From Lysinibacillus composti (GTDB lineage: Bacteria > Bacillota > Bacilli > Bacillales_A > Planococcaceae), in the NCBI RefSeq assembly GCF_016908465.1, contig NZ_JAFBDY010000009.1, positions 87,921 to 151,920 of the forward strand: a DNA stretch of 64,000 nt, given 5' to 3'. The translations under genes and the position numbers were made by a program. This document shows, in pieces, positions 19,001 through 28,383 of this stretch; the stretch's first letter is position 1; the number at the start of each line of letters is the position of its first letter. The notes under the pieces are model-generated. The model made no database searches, was not told the DNA's origin, and was given only the letters and a program-made list of their open reading frames with translations.

Positions 19001-19311
19001 TACTTTACAAGAAATCTAAGCTAGTTGTAGTACCTTTAAGATACGGTGCAGGTGTGAAAGGAAAAGTAATTGAAGCAATGTATAACCAAGTACCGATTGT
19101 AACTACATCTGTTGGTGCTGAAGGGATTATTGATAGTGAAAATATTTTAATGATTGCAGATACGGAAAGTGAATTTGCGAATCAAGTTATTAATTTATAC
19201 GATAACGATGAAAAATTAAATGAACTTTCCCAAGCGTCATTAGATTATGTGAACAATCATTTCACAGCAAAAGCGGTAAAAGAAATAATATCAACAGATA
19301 TAAGCAATTAA
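16060..19311 (+). CDS. methyltransferase-coiled coil-GT2-GT4 fusion
   Basis: A 1,083-residue multi-domain enzyme. Residues about 1-200 are a class I SAM methyltransferase (LDAACGEGYGSNYL near 39; SFDVVVSFETIEHV). Residues 230-350 are a long coiled coil. Residues about 454-700 are a GT2 glycosyltransferase (VSIIIPVYNQW, IADDMSSDET, LNNDTQV, GAAIMIKKDLWE, EDSDLAFEV). Residues about 718-1083 are a GT4-type transferase (ILVIDHYVPH, VGGFGHKPNIDA, VVPLRYGAGVKGKVIEAM). The pattern recalls WbdD/WbdA-type chain-terminating and polymerising assemblies, where a coiled coil sets chain length. It is the only transferase polypeptide inside the operon, so it probably builds and caps the repeating unit. No membrane segment is seen. 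Confidence 0.85.
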   Translation: MEFTGERFIPNVIEDNEIKIEHLQRYQSIQELVSGKIVLDAACGEGYGSNYLATNAEKVVGIDIDEESIVHAQNKYLKRNLEFMAASIEKLPFEDHSFDVVVSFETIEHVNENLQQQFLTEIKRVLKEDGILIMSTPNKKIYTDFRNYHNPFHVKEFYKDEFYCFLSSAFNFVDFSYQTRENVYLLGKENGKTFANLNHDSNLDVNSKYIVAICSDVSNNEFQLNSVVVESGDYNLKISRILQLQDEVEERNKHIHYLDSEIEEKNNYIVTLQDENTKLKNQLNQVEIIKQQVELFKAKLNEINDQLAGSQQEKQDLIEKVQKLETKENQLHHENEQLKEKERTLNNIYDSDGWKLLLKYYGVRDKIVPSDGKVRLLAKLFKKIVIDGNFRLLNKENVKKFIYYAKNQNLSMLENRVDNYIERNTSDTSEFKLSLIDIEQSYEKITFEKFATPDVSIIIPVYNQWHYTYSCLKSILANTQNVSYEIIIADDMSSDETVNISEYVENIKVVRDGENRGFLLNCNNAAQYADGQYVLFLNNDTQVQEGWLDSLVQLIESDHQIGMVGSKLVYPDGRMQEAGGIIWNDASGWNFGRLDDPNKPEYNYVKEVDYISGAAIMIKKDLWETIGGFDERYVPAYFEDSDLAFEVRKHGFKVMLQPKSVVVHFEGISHGTNVSEGVKRFQELNKSKFIEKWSNELKTNHYRNGEHVFKARDRSKFKKTILVIDHYVPHFDKDAGSRTTYQYLKLFVQMGLNVKFIGDNYYKHEPYTTELEKLGIEVFYQPYNNKNIEQWFKQNGKYIDYVYMNRPHISIKYVDIVKKYTKAKVVYYGHDLHFLREYREYELTGNEALKKSSEDWRKTEFSLYEKSDVVYYPSDVEVTEIKKYYPTINAIAIPAYIFEEKEFIESNQADKEGLLFVGGFGHKPNIDAVLWFVSSVFPKIVEEKPDMKFYIVGSNPPNEISSLASKNIIVTGFVTDEELDLLYKKSKLVVVPLRYGAGVKGKVIEAMYNQVPIVTTSVGAEGIIDSENILMIADTESEFANQVINLYDNDEKLNELSQASLDYVNNHFTAKAVKEIISTDISN

Positions 19312-19325
19312 GGAGTTTTTAACAT

Positions 19326-20351
19326 ATGACAATATTTCGATCAAAAGCACCTTTAAGATTAGGTTTAGCGGGTGGCGGAACGGACGTATCGCCATATAGT
19401 GATATTTACGGTGGGTATGTATTAAACGCTACTATTGATATGTATGCTTATTGTTCCATTGAAGTAACGGATGATAATAAAATTTCATTTTATGCTGCAG
19501 ATAGAGAAGAGTATTTCGAATGTAGCTCTACGGAATTTATTAATTTAGATGGGACATTGGACCTTCATAAAGGTGTTTACAATAGAATCGTAAAAGAATT
19601 TGTAAAAGAACCTTTATCATTTAAATTAACGACTTATTCTGACGCACCGGCTGGTTCGGGACTTGGATCATCCTCTACAATGGTTGTTGCTATTTTAAAA
19701 GCGTTCACTGAGTGGTTAAACTTGCCACTTGGTGAATATGACATCGCTCATTTAGCCTTTGAAATTGAGAGAAAAGATATTGGCTTAAACGGTGGGAAAC
19801 AAGACCAATACGCGGCGACATTCGGTGGGTTCAATTTCATGGAGTTTTATGATAATGATCGTGTAATTGTGAATCCATTACGTGTTAAGAATTGGATTGT
19901 AAATGAATTGGAAAGTTCCATCTTGTTATATTTTACGGGTGTTTCTAGAGAATCGGCTAAGATTATTGACGAACAAGCTAATAACGCAAAAAAGAAAAAT
20001 CAAAATTCAATTGAAGCAATGCATCAATTAAAAAAAGATGCAGTAAATATGAAGGAAGCTTTACTTAAAGGGGAAATTGTTAGATTTGGAGAATTGTTAG
20101 GTCATTCATGGGAAGAGAAAAAGAAAATGGCCTCTTCTATCTCCAATGATATGATTAACGATATTTATGAAAAAGCAATCAATGCTGGTGCAATTGGCGG
20201 TAAAGTTTCTGGTGCTGGTGGTGGTGGGTTTATGATATTTATCGTGGACCCTATTAAGAAACTAGATGTAATAAGAGCATTAGAAAAAGAAAGTGGAAGT
20301 ATCAAAACCGTACATTTTGTTAGCAAGGGAACACAAGGATGGAGGATCTAA
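19326..20351 (+). CDS. hddA: D-glycero-alpha-D-manno-heptose 7-phosphate kinase
   Basis: A 341-residue GHMP kinase that phosphorylates heptose 7-phosphate at C1 with ATP. The early motif [20 protein letters not shown] (about 5-24) and the ATP-binding motif [12 protein letters not shown] (about 109-120) are typical of HddA. The C-terminal GHMP motif [15 protein letters not shown] is intact. It is the second step of GDP-D-glycero-alpha-D-manno-heptose synthesis, and all four pathway genes are contiguous here. The ribosome site AAGGAG lies 10 bases before ATG. FkbP/fucokinase-like kinases share the fold, but the gene context settles the call. Confidence 0.9.
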   Translation: MTIFRSKAPLRLGLAGGGTDVSPYSDIYGGYVLNATIDMYAYCSIEVTDDNKISFYAADREEYFECSSTEFINLDGTLDLHKGVYNRIVKEFVKEPLSFKLTTYSDAPAGSGLGSSSTMVVAILKAFTEWLNLPLGEYDIAHLAFEIERKDIGLNGGKQDQYAATFGGFNFMEFYDNDRVIVNPLRVKNWIVNELESSILLYFTGVSRESAKIIDEQANNAKKKNQNSIEAMHQLKKDAVNMKEALLKGEIVRFGELLGHSWEEKKKMASSISNDMINDIYEKAINAGAIGGKVSGAGGGGFMIFIVDPIKKLDVIRALEKESGSIKTVHFVSKGTQGWRI

Positions 20352-20353
20352 AA

Positions 20354-20983
20354 ATGGAGCGTTTAATTAATGAATTTATGGCGGAACAAATTAAAAAGTC
20401 TATCGAAGTAAAACAAGGCATTCTTGAAAATAAAGAATTGATGTTGCTAATTGAAGAAGTATCAGTAAAAGCGGTGGAGCTTTATAAACAAGGAAATAAA
20501 ATTATGCTTGCTGGAAATGGCGGAAGTGCAGCAGATGCCCAACATATTGCTGGAGAGCTAGTTAGTAGATTTTACTTTGATCGACCAGGGTTACCAGCTT
20601 TAGCATTAACAACAGATACTTCAATCATAACGGCGATTGGAAATGACTACGGGTACGAAAAATTATTCGCTCGTCAAATTCAAGCAAATGGCAATGCAGG
20701 AGACATGTTTATTGGTATTTCTACTTCAGGTAATTCTGCAAATGTCATTAAAGCATTAGAAGAATGTAAAACGCAAAATATTATTACAGTTGGTTTAACA
20801 GGTGAAGACGGTGGGAAAATGGAAGGGCTATGTGATTTCTGTATTAAAGTGCCTTCTAATGAAACACCAAGAATTCAAGAGTCTCATATTTTAATAGGCC
20901 ATATTATTTGTTCCATTGTGGAAGAAGCAATTTTTGGTCAAGGCTTTAACTCTCCATTATCAACGGTAGCAGAGGTATTATAA
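20354..20983 (+). CDS. gmhA: sedoheptulose 7-phosphate isomerase
   Basis: A 209-residue SIS-domain isomerase converting sedoheptulose 7-phosphate to D-glycero-D-manno-heptose 7-phosphate. The motifs are LAGNGGSAADAQHIAGELVSRF (about 49-70), ALTTDTSIITAIGNDYGYE and IGISTSGNSANVIKAL. The start at 20354 is chosen because GGAGG lies eight bases before it and just at the end of hddA; an ATG at 20339 would overlap that site. It is the first step of the heptose pathway. Confidence 0.92.
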   Translation: MERLINEFMAEQIKKSIEVKQGILENKELMLLIEEVSVKAVELYKQGNKIMLAGNGGSAADAQHIAGELVSRFYFDRPGLPALALTTDTSIITAIGNDYGYEKLFARQIQANGNAGDMFIGISTSGNSANVIKALEECKTQNIITVGLTGEDGGKMEGLCDFCIKVPSNETPRIQESHILIGHIICSIVEEAIFGQGFNSPLSTVAEVL

Positions 20984-20984
20984 T

Positions 20985-21680
20985 ATGGAAGCAATCATTT
21001 TAGCGGGGGGCTTTGGAACAAGATTACGCTCAGTAGTGAGTGATGTTCCAAAGCCAATGGCACCAGTTGCAGATAAACCATTTTTAAATTATCTTTTTGA
21101 ATACTTATCGAAATTTCAGATTACTTCTGTTGTTTTATGTACAGGATACAAACATGAAATTATTGAACAATACTTTTCAAATACGTTTAAAGAAATTTCT
21201 ATTAAATATTCAGTAGAGGATGAACCACTAGGTACAGGTGGAGCTATTAAAAAGGCGTTTGATTTAATAGAATCTGATAGTGCAATCATCCTGAACGGTG
21301 ACACATTATTTAATGTAGATTTATCACAATTAATCGCTGCTCATGAAAAGAATAATGCTGAGATTTCAATTGCTTTAAAGCATTTAACGAATTATGACCG
21401 ATATGGTTCCGTGTTGCTAGAGAATAATCAAGTGGTTGGGTTTGAAGAAAAACAATTTAAAAATGAAGGCTATATCAATGGTGGAGTCTACATAATAAAT
21501 AAAGCAGTTTTTGAAAAGTTTGATCTTCCGAAAACATTTTCATTTGAAAAAGAAGTGTTAGAAACAAAGCACAGTAAGTTAAATGTTCATGGCTATCAGT
21601 CATCAGCATATTTTATCGATATAGGAATTCCAGGGGATTATGAAAAGGCCCAAAAGGAAGTAAAGGAGCTTTTTCAATGA
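20985..21680 (+). CDS. hddC: D-glycero-alpha-D-manno-heptose 1-phosphate guanylyltransferase
   Basis: A 231-residue nucleotidyltransferase of the HddC type, making GDP-D-glycero-alpha-D-manno-heptose from the 1-phosphate and GTP. The signature is [20 protein letters not shown] (about 6-25), followed by metal-binding [10 protein letters not shown] near 105-114. It starts two bases after gmhA and overlaps gmhB by four, so translation is coupled. Related enzymes use other sugars; the GDP-heptose assignment rests on the neighbouring gmhA, hddA and gmhB. Confidence 0.88.
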   Translation: MEAIILAGGFGTRLRSVVSDVPKPMAPVADKPFLNYLFEYLSKFQITSVVLCTGYKHEIIEQYFSNTFKEISIKYSVEDEPLGTGGAIKKAFDLIESDSAIILNGDTLFNVDLSQLIAAHEKNNAEISIALKHLTNYDRYGSVLLENNQVVGFEEKQFKNEGYINGGVYIINKAVFEKFDLPKTFSFEKEVLETKHSKLNVHGYQSSAYFIDIGIPGDYEKAQKEVKELFQ

Positions 21681-22177
21681 ATAGAGCATTATTCTTAGAT
21701 CGGGATGGAGTTATTAACATAGAAAAAAATTATGTTCACAAAATAGAAGAATTCGAGTTTATCGATGGAATATTTGAATTAACAAAATCCTTTCAAGAAA
21801 AGGGATACCTGATTATTGTGATTACAAATCAAGCGGGAATTGGTAGAGGATACTATTCAGAAGAGGATTTCCATATTCTCAATGATTGGATGATGGAACA
21901 ATTTAAGCAAAGAGGAATTAACATTACAGAAGTATATTACTGCCCATATCATCCAACACATGGCATTGGAGAGTACAAAAAAGATTCTTATGATAGAAAA
22001 CCAAATCCAGGAATGATTTTAAAGGCAAGAGATAAGTACAATATTAACCTAGGTGAATCATTTTTAATCGGTGATAAAGAAAGTGATATTCAAGCGGGGA
22101 AGAATGCTGGAATAGAGAATACAGTCTTATTCACTGAAAGTAATATGTATTCATTACTAAATTTAGTTCAACGATAG
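21677..22177 (+). CDS. gmhB: D-glycero-D-manno-heptose 1,7-bisphosphate 7-phosphatase
   Basis: A 166-residue HAD phosphatase removing the 7-phosphate of the heptose bisphosphate. The catalytic aspartates are D8 and D10 in LDRDGVIN, with [10 protein letters not shown] (motif II) and [11 protein letters not shown] (motif IV). In well-studied GmhB enzymes a zinc site is formed by a CxH pair and a CxC pair before RKP. Here the first pair (CPYHP) is kept, but the second is KDSYDRKP, so both of those cysteines are replaced. The fold and other catalytic residues look complete, so activity is probably retained. It overlaps hddC by four bases. Confidence 0.88.
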   Translation: MNRALFLDRDGVINIEKNYVHKIEEFEFIDGIFELTKSFQEKGYLIIVITNQAGIGRGYYSEEDFHILNDWMMEQFKQRGINITEVYYCPYHPTHGIGEYKKDSYDRKPNPGMILKARDKYNINLGESFLIGDKESDIQAGKNAGIENTVLFTESNMYSLLNLVQR

Positions 22178-22190
22178 AAAGGCACTATAT

Positions 22191-23822
22191 ATGAAACAAC
22201 TTTTTAGCAAAAGTACAAGTAATGAGCAAATGTATTTTTCAGATTTAATAAATGGAAAAGAGAATAACTTTGATTTCATAAGATTTCTTGCTGCTACATT
22301 AGTCATATTCTCACATGCATTCCCCTTAACCGGTAATGTAGATTTGCTCTTAATTCTTTCAAATGGACAAACGTCATTAGGTGATTTATCGGTTTTTATA
22401 TTTTTTGTTATTAGTGGTTATTTTATTACACAAAGTTTCCACTATAGTAAATCTATTTTTCATTACATAAAAGCTCGTTTATTAAGAATATTCCCAGGTT
22501 TGATAGTAGCAATTTGTATTACGACATTTGTGATTGGTCCTTTAGCAACGAGTCTTACCCTTAGTGAGTACTTTGCAGATAAAGGGACTTACAAATATTT
22601 AGAATCTATTTTCTTATATCCAATGCATTGGTATTTACCAGGGGTATTTGAGAATAATGTTTATTCATCTTCTGTTAATGGCTCACTTTGGTCAATACCG
22701 TTTGAATTTATGTTTTATATTCTAGTTGCGCTTTTGGGAATCTTTTCTTTATTAAATAAAAAAACGACTCTTTTGTTATTTAATCTACTAATTATTATTG
22801 TTTTCTTCGATTATTGGCCTCTTTCGATGACACATTTTTGGGGACTTGAATTAAAAACAATTTTTGAGTTATTACTATATTTTGTTGCGGGAATGTTAGT
22901 TTTTTATTATAAGGAAAAAATTCCATATAGTAATTTCTTTGCAATGATTTCAATAGTTGTCCTCTATTTAACTGTTTATACAGGCGGTCTTAAAGAGATA
23001 TTTGTATTCTTTGGTACATACTTAATTTTTTATCTCGGATATAACTTAAACGTTAAAACGTGGAAATTCTATCGTTATGGAGATTTCTCCTATGGTTTAT
23101 ACATTTATGCATTTCCAGTGCAACAATATATCTGTTTCCTTTACGGAGGAGACATGAATCCTTATGTGAACTTTTTATTAGCATTCGTCATTGCTTTAAT
23201 TTTATCAATCCTTTCTTGGAATTTGGTTGAAAAAAGAGCGTTGAATTTGAAGAAGAAGGAATTTATTGTTGTACCTATTTCGTGGAAAGATACGGTGTTA
23301 AATTTAACAGAATTCGTGAGTAACCTTGTGAAAAAAGTAATTCGTCCATTTATAAAGCATTCTTGGAAGACATTCACGGTTCTATTTATGATCTTTTTAG
23401 TTGTATTTACTAAATTTAATCAATATCCATCAGAAATAGAGTTTCCATATACCAATAATAATATTTTCGGAGGCAATTGGTTGGTGCAATCGAATAATGA
23501 AGATTATCGATGGGTTGCAAAAGAAGCAAGTGTACAAATGGAACAACCGCCTAACCAAAATAAGTTAGTCATTAGTGGGTATATTCCGGATAATTTTAAA
23601 GAAGTCAAAAATGTGAAAGTAATTGTTAATGACATGCTATTAAGTGATGTATCGATTCAACCAGGATCATTGGATTTACAGGTAGAATTAGAATCAAATA
23701 ATAGTGAGCTAGATAAGAAACTCGTCGTACAAATTGTTTTTAACGATGTACACAAACCGCTTGAGAGTGATGCAGATCAACGTGAAATGAGTGCGCTTAT
23801 TTCAAAGATTTCAATAGATTAG
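22191..23822 (+). CDS. acyltransferase 3 family membrane O-acyltransferase
   Basis: A 543-residue membrane protein. Residues about 25-355 form the acyltransferase-3 fold with about ten helices. The hallmark FDFIRFLAATLVIFSHAFPL near residue 28 contains the catalytic-type histidine, followed by FFVISGYFITQSF. A further membrane helix near 395 and an extracytoplasmic beta-rich tail (about 410-543) follow; I see no SGNH GDS motif in the tail. Such enzymes add acetyl or other acyl groups to surface sugars. Its place inside the operon implies modification of the exported glycan. Confidence 0.82.
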   Translation: MKQLFSKSTSNEQMYFSDLINGKENNFDFIRFLAATLVIFSHAFPLTGNVDLLLILSNGQTSLGDLSVFIFFVISGYFITQSFHYSKSIFHYIKARLLRIFPGLIVAICITTFVIGPLATSLTLSEYFADKGTYKYLESIFLYPMHWYLPGVFENNVYSSSVNGSLWSIPFEFMFYILVALLGIFSLLNKKTTLLLFNLLIIIVFFDYWPLSMTHFWGLELKTIFELLLYFVAGMLVFYYKEKIPYSNFFAMISIVVLYLTVYTGGLKEIFVFFGTYLIFYLGYNLNVKTWKFYRYGDFSYGLYIYAFPVQQYICFLYGGDMNPYVNFLLAFVIALILSILSWNLVEKRALNLKKKEFIVVPISWKDTVLNLTEFVSNLVKKVIRPFIKHSWKTFTVLFMIFLVVFTKFNQYPSEIEFPYTNNNIFGGNWLVQSNNEDYRWVAKEASVQMEQPPNQNKLVISGYIPDNFKEVKNVKVIVNDMLLSDVSIQPGSLDLQVELESNNSELDKKLVVQIVFNDVHKPLESDADQREMSALISKISID

Positions 23823-23902
23823 TAAATAAATGTTTTGCGAGTATATTTAATGGATTTTATATTAGTTGCAAAGGAGTATAGGAGCAATTAGGAGGATTTA
23901 AA

Positions 23903-25879
23903 TTGTTAGTAAAGTTAAAAAAGAATTATACCCCCATCATAGGGGTATTTTCTTTTCTATTATTATTTTTATTGGTAAATTTTGAGTATTTTATGAATCC
24001 AGATACAAAGAGTATTTCTAAATATTTTTATATTTATCTGTTTGTTACTGTAATGGTGATGTTACTAGGGTTAAAACAATACATAGATTCAAAAGATAAA
24101 GTCAATCATCTAAAATGGAATATTATAGATAACATATTAATATTACTTGTTCCTATTTTTAGTTATGTAATGTTCGAATCTACTACAGGAAGTTTAGGAA
24201 CTGTTAAGGAGATTCATTTAATAGTCATTAATATCTTATGTTTTTACACCATCTATCTTTTGGTATTTATTATTTTAAATAATACCAAATTAACAATCAT
24301 TTTGGTCAGTACGGTATTGTTTATCCTATCCTTAGTAGAATTTTACATTTCAGCGTTTAGAGGTAGACCTCTAATGCTAGGGGATTTTGAGTTAATTAAT
24401 ACTTCTTTATCCATTGTTTCTACATATAATTTCTTTTTGAATAAAGGCATTCTAACAGGCTTAGCGTTATATTGTGTTATGCTTGTTATTGGATGTATGA
24501 AAACGATTAAAGTTGAGAGTAAAGTTAAAAGGTTAGTATATAGTATAATTATTCTTTGTTTAGTTAGTGTTAATTTATATGGTCTATTTTCTGGATATAT
24601 TGTAAAGAAGTATAATCTTACTGTAAATCAGTGGTCCCCACTTTCTTCTTATCAGGAAAATGGATTTATATTAAGCACAATTGTTTCTTATAAAATGACA
24701 AGTGTTGAAAAACCGGCAAATTATTCAAAAGATCATGCCAATGAAATTCTATTAGGTGTCGATGAAGAGAATTCCATAGGAACTACTTATGAGAAACCGG
24801 AAAATTTAATTGTCATTATGAATGAATCATTAGCAGATTTTAGCGTAATAAATGAGTTTGAAACAAATGAAAATGTTACCCCAATCATGGATAATCTAAA
24901 GAAGAATGTTTGGAAAGGGAATTTATATGTTTCGGCATTTGGGGGTAGTACAGCCAATACAGAATATGAATTTCTAACGGGTAATACAACTGCCTTTATA
25001 CCAAACTCTATTATTGCTTATCAAAATTATATTCGTTCAGATAGCCCTTCCATAGTGAAAACAATTAAACAAGATAATTTTGAGACGTTAGCTTATCACC
25101 CATATTATCCTGAGAATTATAATAGAGATGGTGTTTATCCGCTGTTAGGTTTTAATGAATTTTTATCGTTAGAGGATTATAAAGGGAATATGTTAAGATG
25201 GTGGCCAAATGATTCAGACATGTTTAAGGAACTTGCACAAATACATAAAGAAAAACAAAATAATGAAAAGTTATTTATGTTTAATGTAACAATGCAGAAT
25301 CATGGTCCATATGATGATCAAACGTTTACTAGTCATATACAACTAGCAGAATCTCCTGATAAGTATCCACAAACAGAACAATACCTATCTTTAGTCAATT
25401 TAACGGATAAAGCATTTGGTGAATTGACTTCTTATTTTGAAAGTGTGGAAGAAAAAACGTTAATTGTCATGTTTGGTGATCATTATCCGAACGTAGAAAC
25501 AGAGTTTTTAGAAAGCTTATATGGAAAGCCAATGTCAGCATTAACAAATGAAGAAACAATGAAAATGTATCAAACGCCGTTTATCATATGGGCAAATTAT
25601 GATATTGGCTATAAATATATAGACAAAATTAGTACAAACTTTTTAGGAACATTTTTAATGAAAAACTTCGGCTTTGAAACGACTGTCTATCAAGATTATT
25701 TGTATGATTTGTATTCCAAAACACCTGTCATTTCTACAATCGGTGTATATGATGCAGAAGGAGTATTTTACCCATGGGACAGTCTTTCTGTTCATGAAGA
25801 GTTAATAAATGGATATCGCATTGTACAGTATAACAATATCTTTGATAATGGCGATCAATTAGAAGGCGTTTATGATTAA
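23903..25879 (+). CDS. LTA-synthase-like phosphoglycerol transferase
   Basis: A 658-residue protein with TTG start eight bases after a perfect AGGAGG. Several membrane helices (about 10-240) precede an extracellular sulfatase-like domain (about 295-620). The family metal-binding residues are visible: NESL near 306, the candidate nucleophile T350 in GGSTANTEYEFLTG, and FGDHYPN near 522. LtaS-family enzymes transfer glycerol phosphate from phosphatidylglycerol. LtaS has TSDxE after the nucleophile; here it is TANTE, and the N-terminal region is longer, so a glycan-directed transferase (as in OpgB or polysaccharide phosphoglycerol transferases) is more likely than LTA synthesis. It sits in mid-operon between heptose and rhamnose genes. 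Confidence 0.8.
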   Translation: MLVKLKKNYTPIIGVFSFLLLFLLVNFEYFMNPDTKSISKYFYIYLFVTVMVMLLGLKQYIDSKDKVNHLKWNIIDNILILLVPIFSYVMFESTTGSLGTVKEIHLIVINILCFYTIYLLVFIILNNTKLTIILVSTVLFILSLVEFYISAFRGRPLMLGDFELINTSLSIVSTYNFFLNKGILTGLALYCVMLVIGCMKTIKVESKVKRLVYSIIILCLVSVNLYGLFSGYIVKKYNLTVNQWSPLSSYQENGFILSTIVSYKMTSVEKPANYSKDHANEILLGVDEENSIGTTYEKPENLIVIMNESLADFSVINEFETNENVTPIMDNLKKNVWKGNLYVSAFGGSTANTEYEFLTGNTTAFIPNSIIAYQNYIRSDSPSIVKTIKQDNFETLAYHPYYPENYNRDGVYPLLGFNEFLSLEDYKGNMLRWWPNDSDMFKELAQIHKEKQNNEKLFMFNVTMQNHGPYDDQTFTSHIQLAESPDKYPQTEQYLSLVNLTDKAFGELTSYFESVEEKTLIVMFGDHYPNVETEFLESLYGKPMSALTNEETMKMYQTPFIIWANYDIGYKYIDKISTNFLGTFLMKNFGFETTVYQDYLYDLYSKTPVISTIGVYDAEGVFYPWDSLSVHEELINGYRIVQYNNIFDNGDQLEGVYD

Positions 25880-25904
25880 CATTAATTTAAAGTAGGTGTT
25901 ACAT

Positions 25905-26777
25905 TTGAAAGGTATAATTTTAGCAGGAGGGAGCGGAACGCGTCTATATCCGTTGACGCGCTCTGTTTCCAAGCAGTTACTTCCAATTTACGATAAACCA
26001 ATGATTTACTATCCTCTTTCAGTTCTGATGTTAGCGGGTATTAAAGAAATCTTAATTATTTCAACGCCAGAGGATACGCCCCGCTTTGAACAACTTCTAG
26101 GGGATGGACAAGATTTAGGGATACAATTATCTTATGCCGTTCAACCATCACCAGATGGACTAGCTCAAGCATTCATTATTGGGGAAGAGTTTATTGGTCA
26201 AGACTCAGTGGCACTTATTTTAGGTGACAATATCTTTTATGGACATGGCTTTACGGCAATGTTAGAAAGAGCGGCCTCAAGAGAGAGTGGAGCAACGGTT
26301 TTTGGCTACAATGTAAAAGATCCGGAACGTTTCGGCGTTGTGGAATTTAATGATGAAGGAAAAGCCATTTCCATTGAAGAAAAACCGGCCGTTCCAAAAT
26401 CAAGCTATGCAGTGACAGGGTTATATTTTTATGACAATAACGTTGTTGAAATTGCGAAGTCGATTCAACCTTCTGCACGCGGTGAGTTAGAAATTACGGA
26501 TGTCAATAAAGCCTATTTAGAAGCAGGAGCATTAAATGTTGAATTACTAGGTCGTGGATTTGCATGGTTAGATACAGGAACACATGAATCGCTTCTAGAA
26601 GCGTCTACTTTTATTGAAACAATTGAGCGACGCCAAAGTTTAAAAGTCGCTTGTTTAGAAGAAATTGCTTATCGTAAAGGGTATATTTCGAAAGAACAAT
26701 TACTTGAACTTGCAGAACCGTTAAAGAAAAATAGTTATGGTCAATATTTAATCGCATTAGTAAATCGAAAATTATAA
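25905..26777 (+). CDS. rmlA: glucose-1-phosphate thymidylyltransferase
   Basis: A 290-residue enzyme making dTDP-glucose, the first step to dTDP-L-rhamnose. The N-terminus is [20 protein letters not shown], with the nucleotide-binding loop and the following [27 protein letters not shown] near 110 binds metal. The TTG at 25905 is preferred over an in-frame GTG at 25896, because AGTAGGTG before it acts as ribosome site and the protein then starts as family members do. The length is that of the long RmlA type. Confidence 0.93.
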   Translation: MKGIILAGGSGTRLYPLTRSVSKQLLPIYDKPMIYYPLSVLMLAGIKEILIISTPEDTPRFEQLLGDGQDLGIQLSYAVQPSPDGLAQAFIIGEEFIGQDSVALILGDNIFYGHGFTAMLERAASRESGATVFGYNVKDPERFGVVEFNDEGKAISIEEKPAVPKSSYAVTGLYFYDNNVVEIAKSIQPSARGELEITDVNKAYLEAGALNVELLGRGFAWLDTGTHESLLEASTFIETIERRQSLKVACLEEIAYRKGYISKEQLLELAEPLKKNSYGQYLIALVNRKL

Positions 26778-26790
26778 GGGGATCGGTAAT

Positions 26791-27354
26791 GTGGGATTTA
26801 TTAAAACAACATTAAAAGATGCATTTCTTTTTGAACCAAATGTGTTTGGGGATCATCGAGGTTTCTTTATGGAAACCTATAACGATAAACTGTTTAAAGA
26901 AAATGGTTTTCACTTAAATTTTATTCAAGATAATCATGCCATGTCAGGGGAAGCTGGCACTTTAAGAGGACTACATTTCCAGCTTGAACCTTACGCACAA
27001 ACAAAGCTAGTGCGAGTGACGAAAGGTGCCGTTTATGATGTGATTGTAGACATTCGTGAAGGTTCCCCAACTTACGGGCAGTGGGAAGGCTTTATTTTAT
27101 CAGAGGACAATAAAAGACAATTACTCGTGCCAAGAGGATTTGCGCATGGTTATTGTACTTTAGTGAAAAATACAGAGTTTCTCTATAAAGTAGACAATTA
27201 TTATTCGCCTGAACATGACCGCGGCATAGCGTGGAATGATCCGAACTTAAATATTAATTGGCCAACGAATAATCCAATTCTTTCAGAAAAGGATAAACAT
27301 CATCCATTATTAAAAGATGCGGGTACACTATTTATTTATAACAGTGAGGAATGA
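26791..27354 (+). CDS. rmlC: dTDP-4-dehydrorhamnose 3,5-epimerase
   Basis: A 187-residue cupin-fold epimerase, third step of dTDP-L-rhamnose synthesis. Family motifs: DHRGFFMETYN near 23-33, FIQDNHAMSGEAGTLRGLHFQ with catalytic-type histidine near 63, and VPRGFAHGYCTL near 113. GTG start with AAGGGGA ribosome site. It follows rmlA by 13 bases. Confidence 0.93.
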   Translation: MGFIKTTLKDAFLFEPNVFGDHRGFFMETYNDKLFKENGFHLNFIQDNHAMSGEAGTLRGLHFQLEPYAQTKLVRVTKGAVYDVIVDIREGSPTYGQWEGFILSEDNKRQLLVPRGFAHGYCTLVKNTEFLYKVDNYYSPEHDRGIAWNDPNLNINWPTNNPILSEKDKHHPLLKDAGTLFIYNSEE

Positions 27355-27360
27355 TGAACG

Positions 27361-28383
27361 ATGAAGATTTTAGTAACCGGTGGCGCAGGCTTTATTGGAA
27401 GCAATTTTGTGAATTATATAGTTCGTAAATATCCTGAATATCAGATTATTAACTTAGATGCACTTACATATGCAGGGAATTTAGAAAATCTAAAAGAATC
27501 AGAAGAGAAAAGTAATTATCGTTTCGTAAAAGGAGACATTACAGACCGAGAATTAGTGGATTCACTTTTTGAAGAAGGTTTAGACATCGTTGTAAACTTT
27601 GCGGCTGAATCCCATGTAGACCGCAGTATCACGAACCCAGGTATTTTTATTAGTACGAACATCCAAGGGACACAAGTGTTACTAGATGCTGCAAGAACAC
27701 ATGCTATTAAAAAATATGTACAGGTTTCGACGGATGAAGTATATGGTTCACTAGGAGCTGAAGGATACTTTACAGAAGATACACCACTTGCACCAAATAG
27801 TCCATATAGTGCAAGTAAAGCAGGTGCTGATTTACTTGTTCAAGCGTATCACGAAACATATGGATTACCTGTTAATATTACAAGATGTTCGAATAACTAT
27901 GGACCATTCCATTTCCCTGAGAAGCTAATTCCGTTAATGATTATTAATGCATTAAATGATAAGCCACTACCAGTATACGGTGATGGCCTAAATATTCGTG
28001 ATTGGTTACATGTGGAAGACCATTGTCGTGCAATCGATTTAGTATTACATAAAGGTCGTAATGGAGAAGTCTATAATGTGGGTGGCCATAACGAAAAAGC
28101 AAATATCGAAGTAGTAAAAGAAATTCTAAAACAGCTAGAGAAACCGGTATCGTTAATTAAATACGTAGAGGATCGACTAGGACATGATCGTCGATATGCC
28201 ATTGATCCTACAAAATTACAAACAGAGCTTGGCTGGGAGCCGAAATATAATTTTGAAACAGGCTTAAATGACACAATTAACTGGTATCTAGAAAACCCAT
28301 CTTGGTGGGAAAATATTATCTCTGGTGACTATCAACAATATTATGAGCAACAATACGGGAAAGCATTGGAGAATAAAGAATGA
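27361..28383 (+). CDS. rmlB: dTDP-glucose 4,6-dehydratase
   Basis: A 340-residue extended short-chain dehydrogenase, second step of the rhamnose pathway. The NAD-binding [10 protein letters not shown] (about 7-16), the active-site [10 protein letters not shown] near 123 and the YSASKAGAD motif (YxxxK) near 157 are all present, as is the nucleotide-sugar segment [17 protein letters not shown]. It starts six bases after rmlC and overlaps rmlD by four bases (ATGA). Confidence 0.94.
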   Translation: MKILVTGGAGFIGSNFVNYIVRKYPEYQIINLDALTYAGNLENLKESEEKSNYRFVKGDITDRELVDSLFEEGLDIVVNFAAESHVDRSITNPGIFISTNIQGTQVLLDAARTHAIKKYVQVSTDEVYGSLGAEGYFTEDTPLAPNSPYSASKAGADLLVQAYHETYGLPVNITRCSNNYGPFHFPEKLIPLMIINALNDKPLPVYGDGLNIRDWLHVEDHCRAIDLVLHKGRNGEVYNVGGHNEKANIEVVKEILKQLEKPVSLIKYVEDRLGHDRRYAIDPTKLQTELGWEPKYNFETGLNDTINWYLENPSWWENIISGDYQQYYEQQYGKALENKE

